From NCBI GenBank assembly GCA_021234155.1, contig JAJEKV010000141.1, positions 628,039 to 692,038 on the forward strand: a stretch of 64,000 nucleotides of DNA. Reading direction: 5' to 3'. The stretch is from Isoetes taiwanensis (lineage: Eukaryota > Streptophyta > Lycopodiopsida > Isoetales > Isoetaceae). Below are positions 55,190 through 64,000 of this stretch, in pieces (the first letter of the stretch is position 1; each line of letters opens with the position of its first letter). The position numbers and the translations under genes were made by a program. The notes below the pieces were generated by a model that was given only the letters and a program-made list of their open reading frames with translations, was not told the DNA's origin and made no database searches.

Positions 55190-58100
55190 GCATAATAACA
55201 GGGGGTTTTCTTTGTGTTTTTGTACGCTTTTCACAAAGGTTTTCCTAAGATTTCATTTTTGTATTCGAATGGATGTACTAATGCGTACATCTAGAGTGCA
55301 CCATTTCTTAGTCGTTGATTTAGCTTTTTTTTTTCAATGGTCCAACATCCAAGGGCTCACAACAAAAGCCCTCTTTTTATTTTAGGGGCTGAACATGCAA
55401 GCCTCGTGGATAGCATTTTAGGGGGCTTGCAAATCTGCAACAACAGGGATTAGCAAGATAAGATTCTGTTGTCGAGATTAATGAAGCGGTTCTATAGAAT
55501 GGTCGCAGATTAGAAACAGGAAATGGTTATTTAAGGTCTATAATTGAGGCTTTTTTCCGGCAGCCTCTGCCATACCCATGTCGGTGCCGGACTGGCCCTG
55601 GCCCGACTGAACGAGATAACCATAAATTTTTTAACAAAACCCAATTCTTCTCCAGTTACTTGTCTGAGCAGATCCCACAGCAGAGAAACCTATCGGTTTG
55701 CCATTGGCCTTGATTATCAGTTTGCAATTTTCTATGCAGTGGAAGGTAAAAGACAAGTCATGGTTCTTGCTCCAACGATACCCTTCCGTAAAACAAAGAT
55801 TACAAGGTGATACAGACCGCCGATATCATGATCTAAAAGTGGCCCTTCTTAGCGGTTTCCGTGTAAGAATAGATTACTATACAATTTTATGATTGAGAAG
55901 CATGAGGAGTTATTTCGAGAGTGTGAGAATGAAATGGCTTGATATGATGAGCGTGGTTCAATCTAGCTATTAACTCCACTAACTTTGATATAACTCCACT
56001 CAAGCTGCACTTTGACGCCGTAGCGGTTGACCTCCGCGTCTGAGGAAAGTCACATGCCTAGGGCAAAGTCTAGGATCTCTCTTGGAAAGCAGAACATTGT
56101 TATAAAAGACAACTGATATTTGTTGTTGTGGCTTGGAGTCCCCGAACAAAAATCCAATTTGATAGGTGTCTCCCTTAACGATAGCAAAGGATAACGGACT
56201 CAAAGGTAGGGCAGAAAACAAATGGCATCTTTATCATCCACTATACACCCATTCCTCTCCAAAATTGTCGACGACTTCATGACATAGATTTCTTCTTTAA
56301 GATACGTATTATTGGCATTCTGAAAGACTGTGTGGAGCTTAACGCATGTTGCAAAAATGTTCTTCAAGCCTGCAATATGGCTGGCAAGATCAATGCTCAT
56401 TTTCAACATATTCTGGATTAACAATGCAAATGCCCTTTCCCCACAAAAGTTAACAAAGATGAAAATGACAAGTTTATCCCAAGGTATATTTTTAAAGCTA
56501 AGGCAGCTGATTACAAACCAGAGATTGAATCAAAATCCGGAACTATGACAACTAACTACTGCCAGAAAGCAGGAAATCCATCTAGGCTATGTTGAAGCAC
56601 GGATTTTGTAGGTGTATCAGAGCATTAAAGCATGAAATAGGTTAGCCCCCCATTTGTTTCTGTCTTTGTTTCTTTCTTTATTTCTTGCAAAGAGTTCTAC
56701 GATTCACACAGATGGAGGAGCTCTCTTGGCTACGGGTTGATTCACGTAGAAGAAAGATCCCTCTTTGGCCAGGGTTTTATTTGAAGCTCTGAATTTCCAT
56801 TCCCAAGCTATCCTCAGGCATTAATTTATGAAATATGCCATCATTCAGATTCCAATTGTTTGCAAGATGTTTCAAACGTCCGTGTGGACAAATCCAGGTA
56901 AATCGTCAACTGGCTGATGTGCATTCAGAAATTACTTGGCCTAATTCATTGGCTCATTTGCAGGTTTCCCACTAACAGTCTGCACCAGTAACTGATGGGA
57001 ACTCAATTGCAGCCCCTTGCGCTCGTCATTCACTAGGTTAGCTTAGCTTTATCGAGAGCGTTATCTTCCTTTTTTTCCTTTCGTGTTGATATCTTGTAAA
57101 AACTTGCTGCTTTCCTTTCTCCATAATTATTGCAGCCAGAAATCCGAATTAGAAGCAGAAGCATAACTCCATTGCTTCGTAATGCAGATAGAAGCATTGA
57201 TTGCAGTTGGTGATTTTAGCAATGAACTGTAAACCAGAGCACCTATTCAGTTTCATGACTGGCCATGAACAAAATTTGGCAACAAGATAACTCTTTCGCA
57301 AGAGCATGAAATATAAATACGGCAGCCCCTTTTTATAGGTTGTGGCATAGAATTGCAGCCGTATTGCATTTGAGCTTCTAAAATTTGAAGCTTTGTTGTT
57401 GAAAGCAAATGCAGGGAATGTGCATTTCTGTTTTTTGTTACTGAACTATTATTCCTTTGCTTGTAAATTGCATGCTTTATATTGGCCTTTGCACAATGTA
57501 GCCTCTATAAGATTCTTATAATGCTCCATTCTCTACATTTTATTTAGAAGCACTATAAATTGAGTCATTTATCTACCAATGATCGAATGGGTTTATTGCT
57601 TGATGTTACTCGAGTTCTTTGTGTATGGTGTTACTGCAGCAGGATTCACATGTCACGTTATGCAATGTGAGCAGCTTGGGTTGTCCAAGGTGTTCTCATG
57701 GCTTGCATAACAAAATATTCCCTCTTTTTAATTCCATGGTATATGTTTCTACATTGCTACATATAGTTGCAGGAGTTAGACTGCTATACATTGTTGCAAC
57801 GCAGATTATTTCATGCGTTTAGAAAGAAGATCATAGGAGTTTTGCATGTTTGACATATTTTTACGTATGTTTGTTTTTTTAGGGCCCGAAGGGCCCAAAA
57901 TTTTTTTTGTATAATAACCAACACATAACTACCATTAACATTAATTAACACAACCATTGGGTCCAACACATTTAAATTAAAATCCCCCTTAAACCCCCTT
58001 TGGTTTGGGTGCATATTCACACGGGGGGTGACGTAGGGCAGCGAGAGCCCTTATAATTATATTTTGCACGTACAAAATCAACACCATATAGTATTTTGCT

Positions 58101-58200
58101 TGAAATCTTATAGTATTTTATAAATCTTGTTATACAGTATAGCAAATTTTGTACTTGCATACCCCACAAACGAGGAACTTTACGTACGGTGTAGATTAAG
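55190..58200. other. Unassigned 3 kb; possible worn exons on the minus strand at 56.0-56.5 kb
   Basis: Minus frames at 56424-56200 (KMSIDLASHIAGLKNIFATC, SSTILERNGCIVDDKDAICF) and 56221-56000 (PLSFAIVKGDTYQIGFLFGD) look coding-like, and a plus frame at 55660-55800 reads ETYRFAIGLDYQFAIFYAVE; no family is recognised. 56600-57850 is AT-rich with no gene seen. A GGGCCCGAAGGGCCC palindrome lies at about 57881-57895. Confidence 0.35.
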
Positions 58201-58214
58201 GAATAAGGGAAGGA

Positions 58215-61120
58215 AGGAAGGAAGGTACTTTTATCGTCCACGGAGACCAATCGGTCTATGGGACCCAATACAAAAACGCAGCAGCCGGATTATCGCCCTG
58301 ATTAAAAACCCCTCACCAAGGGTTTTCGAGGGAAAACCGTGGCGGCAATCACCGGCCGACAAACTAACATACAAAATCCGTAAACACCCAAATATATATA
58401 GTCATGCACCGCACCCAAGAAGCCTAATCACCGAAAGCAGCCAAAGGGGGCAAAGGTGACCTCGCAGTCCAAGACTCTCCCGAATGTACGACCCGGGGCA
58501 CGTGACCGACGGTGTGCTCATCAAGAAATGTAAGGGCAAGTCCGACCGCACTAAGGGAGCGTGATCCGCCCGGATCCGACCGGAACGCCGGGCAACTCGG
58601 AAAGTGTGAGGCTCATCCTCAATGGCACCCGCTTGACAAAGACCGACAGAGCTCGCCCTCCGCGGGCCTCCCCAATCCACCCGCCCATCTCGATCGCGAA
58701 GATGGTGGGCACCTGCGGCGAATGGAGGCAATGAGTCCGCGCTTTTCGTGGGCACCGGGAACGCAGGTAGAGCTCAGGCCCCGCTAACACGGGTTGATGT
58801 GCTCCTTGTAATGGGCCGCTTTTGACCTGCTCTAGAGCGCTGGGGTCCCGAGCTTGCCAAGGAAACAAGCGCCTAGGTACTCCCGCAGTTGTCACGACGG
58901 GCCGCTATGTCCACTGCGACGATCTGTGTTCCCGCACGCTCCATCCGGCGAACCATCGATCTCTCTTACCCTCCAACAGGCCCTAAGCCACCAAGGACTC
59001 ATTGCCACATGTAAGCCCGGTCGGGGGAGCCGAGCATCACCCATAGTAACCACTTTCTTCAAAATAGACGATGTGTCTACCAAGGCTGCCGCCTACCGGC
59101 GGCAAGAATCCGGGTTTCGCAGCTGACCGATAGGGAACCGGTTTTCACCCCAAGTGCCCGTGCCAAAAATGCCTTCTCGCACCTGCTCCAAGTCATTCCA
59201 TGTCGCCAAAGAAACGACCGCCCCAAACCTCGACCCCGCATGTAAGGACAAAGCTCACCGGCCCTGAAACGATGTGACCGATGGCCCCAATCATAGAGCA
59301 CCGCCGGTGATCAAGTTGTTCGCGCATGGCATAAAGCCGCCCGGCCTGGCCGTCACCCATAAGCGGATAGATGCCTCCCAGCAGAGGCGCAGGAGGGGAA
59401 CTCCCACCCCTAGATACTTGTAGGTGGGCGTGACGCCCACAAAGCCGTCCCGATATGTGAGTGCGGGGAGGCATGGGGTGGCGTGAAGAGGATATGAGAA
59501 CCACCGGTCTTGGCCGGATTCACGCCGCATGTCCAGAGCCCGACAAAATGTGTCTAGGGCATCCGTGAGACCGCATAGCTTCGGGTGTGGGCCGCCAGCC
59601 AACATCGCCCGCGATAGATGAGCCGGGCGATGACCCGGTGCAAAAGCCGTATGCCATCCCCCATGCTCGCAGAAGCCGTGGCTCTAATCGACAATGTAGA
59701 GGCCAAAAGTGTTGGCGAGGGGGCAACCCCGCGGACCCGATACCACTGGGTGAATGCTTGGTCCGGCGGGCGCATCCCGCCAAAACAACTCTCATACAAC
59801 TCAGAGAGTGGCATTCTCAGACAAAAGGGGAGCCCCAGCTTGACGCTAGCCTAGCCTACGCCTTTTCCTCGAACCAGACAAAAGCCTTCCATGAAGTCCA
59901 CAAAGCAGCAATACAAGTCCTCGCCGATGATTCCTCCGCTCTTCAATCGCCTGCCGCAGCAAAAGATATGGTCAATCGCTGAGTGGCGGGTCTAAATCCT
60001 TCCTGCCAGGTGAGGGCTCGCGACATCCGGCCGCCCTCGCCCGGCCGGGTCAATCCGCCGAGAATGCCGATAACAAATTTGGCAAATACCGAAGCTAACC
60101 ATGATCGTCCGGGTAATTGGTCGGACAAGCAGGGTCGCCCGCCTTGTGAATGGGAACAACCCTGCTTGTGGTCCATTGCGGGAGACCTTCCCGCAATGCT
60201 CGTTGAATGTGGTAGTGAGGACCGGCAGCCAAGCGGCCGCCATTTGAGTAACTTCGGCACATACCATCGAGGTCACCGCTTCCCATTAGCCACCAAGCAG
60301 TGCCCTCCTCAACATCCTCCTCCACGAGAACCAATGGGGGCCATCCCGTGGGGGTATGGGCGACGCTGCCCCCCGGGCGGGTCATAGAGCCAGCGCAGTA
60401 CCGCTCCCACCGCCCGGGTGTGATGTCCCCCGTAGGTCGGGCTGGCCTTCGAAGCACTCTGCGCCAAAAGGTTCGAGGATGAGTGTCCAAAGAAGCCGAA
60501 CATCTCCCCTCGATGCTCGGCAAGGTACCGCGCCTTTGTCTCCTTCGGGATGGGCGCAGATCGTGGGTGGCTCGCAAGCGCGTACCGGATCCGCATGTGG
60601 GAGCTGCCGCTGGCGTTTTTACACTTCGCATCAAACCATCGGTTACGCTGGAATGTTGTCGACCCCCGAAGCCGACGCCAGTGCCGCCAGCACCCGTCCC
60701 GCGCATCCCGTAATAGCGAAGTCACCGGGTCTGCATTCACGCTCTAGTGTGGAGGTCCGCAGAATTACCGGAGGGGCGCCCATGAGCATCTCGGGAGTCC
60801 TCTGCCCGCCATAATCTAGTCTCAACCCGAGGACGCACGAGGGCTGCATAGTGGGGGTTCCGGCGGCTTGCCAAACCAAGTCCAAATAAAGTGGGAGGTG
60901 ATCCGAAGTCGACCTCCCTCATCCCGACTCAGTTCTGTGCCCACCCTAAAACGACCGACAGATGCATATCTTGCGCAACTACGAGCACATAGTCCACCAC
61001 ACTAGACCCTCCCCCATTGTCCCGTCTCGCATGTGCACTTGCCGCTTGGGGTCTGGGTTCGAACTCCCGAAGACAGCCCTGGAGGACCCGTGGATCTAAC
61101 AGAGAGTCCGGGACTATGTC
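58215..61120 (-). pseudogene. LINE ORF2 (YKYLG type), nearly 3 kb, with 3' UTR
   Basis: Minus-strand pieces in order: endonuclease end VVDYVLVVAQDMHLSVVLGW and LDLVWQAAG (61050-60840, SDH region worn); RT start WTTSRVVPIHKAGDPACPTN followed by YRTIMVS (60160-60080); DTFCRALDMRRES with SYPLHATPCLPALTYRDGF, TPTYKYLGVGVPLL (59560-59380); SFVLTCGVEVWG (59240-59200); C-terminal zinc region CQAGAIEDEPHTF (58640-58590); and the 3' UTR with GTCCCATAGACCGATTGGTC and CGTGGACGATAAAAGT, ending in a (CCTTC)n tail at 58205-58225. It is frameshifted throughout. GC content is clearly higher than in the LINE copies elsewhere, and several expected Cys or Trp codons are missing. Confidence 0.78.
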
Positions 61121-61129
61121 ACGCGGATT

Positions 61130-61637
61130 TGGCTGAAAGAGAAGAAAAAGAAGAGAACAACAAAAAAAAGAAAGATGATAAGCTTCCTTGATATCAATGA
61201 TGAAAATACATGAGCTCTCGCAATAGAGAGAAAACTGAAAGGAGACAAGACTCAAAACTCATCTAAAAACTTATGAGCTAACTCTACTCATATATATAGT
61301 ACAATGGCCTTGGGCCCAATATAGACACTCGACCGATCTCTGCCGACTCGGAAGGAGGCCCGATTTGCAGAATGTTGGCGGTGCCTTGAAGTGCCTAGAA
61401 TCACGCCGACGCCGACGCTGCGGTGACGGGCCGCCACTTGTCCGGAAGGGCCTGCGGTTGACCGCCAAAGGCTTTGATCAAGCGGCCTCGCTTAGTCTTC
61501 TACCTGGGAGGCTTGGATGTCTCACCCGTGGGTTGACTGAGGATCTTTGAGCTTGACCTGGTCTCGACGTGATGCCTTTGACCTCGGTTCCGACGATGCA
61601 TGAATAGTCCCTGCACCGGGAGGCACAGATTAACACT
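61130..61637 (-). repeat. Probable LTR of an LTR retrotransposon (copia-like edge)
   Basis: On the minus strand a GGTGGGGGAGTG polypurine tract (about 61636-61650) runs into TGTTAATCTG, as in copia 3' LTR junctions. A TATA-like ACTATATATATGAG lies near 61290-61305 and a CT-rich leader ends CTCTTTCA near 61131. TG...CA ends fit an LTR of about 0.5 kb. No partner LTR or TSD is inside the window, so this is tentative. Confidence 0.45.
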
Positions 61638-64000
61638 CCCCCACCAAACGACACACCTCGAGTGAAGAAAAGGAGGAAGCGCTTTGGGAGGGCGGAAGCC
61701 ATCACCAAAAGTGATCCTCACGGAGTGAGGACGGCCCCATTATGGTACCGGGCGATGAGATCTTGGCGTGATTGAAGAGCTTGAGGTGTGTCTTGGCCAA
61801 GGGCGTGGATCAAGATCAATAAGAAAACGAGCGCACTATGTCTTCAAGCGCGCCGTGGGCCCTCAAGAAATGTACCGACACTCCATGAGGAGACAAATCG
61901 AAGGCCAAAAGCACCGACGCCGCATTTGGATTGCAAAAAGAAAAATGGGACGCCGATTTAAGGAGCTGAGCAAAATGCATTTGAGGGCAGCCGCAAAATC
62001 CTGCTTGAAGATGGACGTAAGGATCGTGAGGTGGAGGCGCTTCGCAAGAAGGTGTTGAGACCATGAAGCGCATCCGCGGGCCGCTACAACCACGCCATTA
62101 GCAATGTAGATCCAATTTGTGGTGTTGTCCGAGTAGCACCTTCTTCCCAATGTGATCGGGCGAACAAAACGCGGATCCCACCGAGATCCGGCCGAGATCC
62201 GAGGTGGTGTCCACCCTGCATGACCATCCATGACCTTGGTCCAAAAAGGAAGGCGCCAATCGAAGTCGTGAACCCGGGCGGGGAGGTACACCCCAGGAAG
62301 CATAGGGAGAAGGAACCATGCCCGTGGGCGGTTGCCGAGCGCCTCCCCGAATTGACCGACAAGATCCGGATCAAGTGCCCCGACACCAGCGATCCCAAAG
62401 AGAAGTGTAGAGTTGAGAGTTGACAGAGGGCTATCCCATCCCCGTGGGGACCGCCTTGCTATCCAACAGAGCCCGTGAATCGGTTGTAACCCGAGGTGCC
62501 GCATATAGACTGCGCATAGGGAAGATCTTCTGGATGTCCTAGATACTTCCTTATTTGTTGCAGCTCCGCTTACCCGAGAGATAAATGATTGGCAAGCTCG
62601 TGCGTGTACTTCTCGATGAAAAGTTTTGGTCCGAAAGCAGATCCGCAAGATATGGATTGTTATCCCGGCACCCATTGCGCAGTTGGGGTCACCCCTCGAA
62701 CAAATGGGCGGGCCCATTGCCAAAATTTTCCCCGTATCACCCATAGAAATCATGAAAATATAAGCCATGGGCTGAACCACGCCGAAAGTGAGAAAGTCTG
62801 ATCGCACAAAGGTATGAGATCAAAGACAACAAGGGCACAACACAACCCTTTGTCTTCAATGGAGAGTTCGCCAAATCCGAAAAATCAAAGATCGCCAAAG
62901 GGGACATCCATTGGGCCATCACCGCGTACACTTTGAAAGGAAGAGGTGGCGCGAAAACAAACACATAATCATGATAGCGGGGAGGGAGCTGGAAGTCCAC
63001 CGGGCATTCGCGGAAGAATTGAAGTCCGGGGCCAAGTTTGGTTTGAGCCTCATCGCCAGATCAATAGCTTGCCGCAAATGTTGTTCGAGATCACGGATCC
63101 TATTTTCCTTTTCAAGTAGGAGGCGGATCGGTCACTTTACCCGCTTCGAAAGGATTGACCCGAGGAAGATTTCCCTGTATTGAGACGAAGCACCCAATCT
63201 CCGGCCATCGAAGTATTTTCTCAAGCCGCACCTCCGTAAGCTGATCTTGAAGAGAGGTGATCCGAGAGGTCCGCGGTAGAAAGTCGAGCCGCCAAGGAGG
63301 CAACTTGAGCATCTCGCCGAAAGATTTTGAACTTGAGTGCGAAGTTTTCACACGCCCGAGTACAAGGCATTGAGTTTAGCAATATCTTCATCCTTGGTAC
63401 TCGTGAGAGCGCCTTTGGACTTGTTGTGCTCCAATAGAGTCCTCCATTTCGACCGAGCCGAGCCCGGCCGACCAGAAGTTGGCTGACTTGAGCTTGTGTA
63501 CTTTTTGAGATCCGCATGAGCCCCGTAAGAGAGCTTCATGCTTGTCTTGAAGTTTGGCTTCCAAAGTTGCAACTTGGGCGCTTGCAGCTTGAAGGTCTTG
63601 GTGTACCGCATCGAGGCCTCTAGTGCTCGTGAACCCCGCCCATAAGAGCGCCTTTGGGATTCCTCAGAACTTAAGTGCAGCAGCCTTGAGCATCCCGGCC
63701 GATAATCGATACAACAACCCACGAGGGTGTTGTGGTGGTGGAATTGGTCGCTGCCCGTGTGGGAGGTTTGTGAAAAATGGTGTGAAGTGGATGGTGTAGC
63801 TGAGGAAGAGACAAAGGACATGAGTGTGACTGTGGTCATGACCAGGGGAAGATGGGCGTGATGTGCCAACTTGGTGATTGACTGGAAGGGAGCGCTGAGT
63901 GGAAGTATGAGAATTTGGTGGTGTGGGAGGGAAGTAATGACGGATGAGGGCTTGAAAGTGCCCTCCCACAGAAACTTCAGAAATGGAAGTGGTACCCCGA
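61638..64000 (-). other. GC-rich internal region of unidentified transposon
   Basis: Long but overlapping frames on both strands (for example minus 62807-61863, 314 codons, and 63869-63348). Minus-strand pieces include heptad-like, coiled-coil stretches (KENRIRDLEQHLRQAIDLAM near 63100; DAQVASLAARLSTADLSDHL near 63280). At 61863-62400 there is a Trp/Pro-rich stretch (PFWTKVMDGHAGWTPPRISA). I find no protease, RT or integrase. In this GC-rich DNA long frames arise by chance, so I do not call a gene. It is probably the interior of the element whose LTR lies at 61.1-61.6 kb. Confidence 0.4.

Noticed and set aside
55544-55810. 88-codon plus-strand frame as a gene
   Set aside because: The phrase ETYRFAIGLDYQFAIFYAVE looks coding-like, but no family, splice sites or continuation could be found.
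59587-59982. Plus-strand 131-codon frame
   Set aside because: It is the antisense shadow of the LINE ORF2 on the minus strand.
61744-61760. TGGTACCGGGC on the plus strand as a retrotransposon primer site
   Set aside because: It resembles TGGTATCAGAGC only if several miscalls are assumed; the opposite strand has a better polypurine tract and LTR start.
61863-62807. 314-codon minus-strand frame as a gene
   Set aside because: The DNA is GC-rich with overlapping long frames on both strands, and no domain is recognisable; chance frame or worn element is more likely.
1-64000. CRISPR array, operon or bacterial-type system
   Set aside because: Spliced genes, plant cytochrome c, tRNA-primed LTR elements and LINEs show eukaryotic nuclear DNA; the regular repeats seen are satellites, hairpins or microsatellites without spacers.

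Overview
This looks like a piece of a large, repeat-rich land-plant nuclear genome. The only clearly intact genes are plant-type: a three-exon cytochrome c with plant-style N- and C-terminal extensions, a four-exon gene for a predicted tail-anchored protein, and an intronless KH-domain gene. Everything around them is transposon wreckage: Ty3/gypsy chromoviruses, gag-only LTR elements primed by initiator Met tRNA, two kinds of LINE, hAT transposons and MITE-like elements. RNase-H-like 'SDGC...HGKG' transposase remains, which I associate with seed-free plants and algae, hint at a fern, lycophyte or bryophyte rather than a flowering plant. That last step is inference.

Layout. 0.7-2.2 kb: KH-domain gene (+). 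3.2-9.8 kb: a short TIR element, a LINE 3' end, a duplicated ~0.65 kb repeat and a nodulin-like transporter pseudogene. 9.9-11.3 kb: the tail-anchored protein gene (-). 11.9-19 kb: decayed LINEs, a chromovirus 3' end and an inverted gag/LTR relative of the array at 22.6 kb. 19.6-29.0 kb: a (+) ORF series with a RING-like finger and an FCP1/HAD-like C-terminus, convergent with a broken transposase-like gene (-). The latter is split by a 5.8 kb tandem gag-only retrotransposon (LTR-gag-LTR-gag-LTR) bounded by an exact ACAAT target duplication. 30-34 kb: a second transposase-like relic and an unusual repeated palindromic motif. 36-41.4 kb: a solo LTR with perfect TSD, then a ~310 bp tandem array into which an internally deleted LTR element inserted. 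41.7-45 kb: LINE remains and a hAT-like non-autonomous element. 45.6-46.8 kb: cytochrome c (-). 47.3-55 kb: LINE, chromovirus 3' end and LTR with a second hAT-like element, and a hAT transposase pseudogene. 58.2-64 kb: GC-rich LINE and LTR-element sequence (-).

The gene products do not form one pathway; the host genes are scattered housekeeping or unknown genes. The main biology is transposon nesting, and several insertions can be dated relative to each other from exact target duplications. The copies of the gag-only element differ mainly at CAG/CTG/CCG/CGG trinucleotides, including indels. That pattern suggests a sequencing artefact at methylated CHG sites, and it should temper reading of frameshifts in the repeats here.
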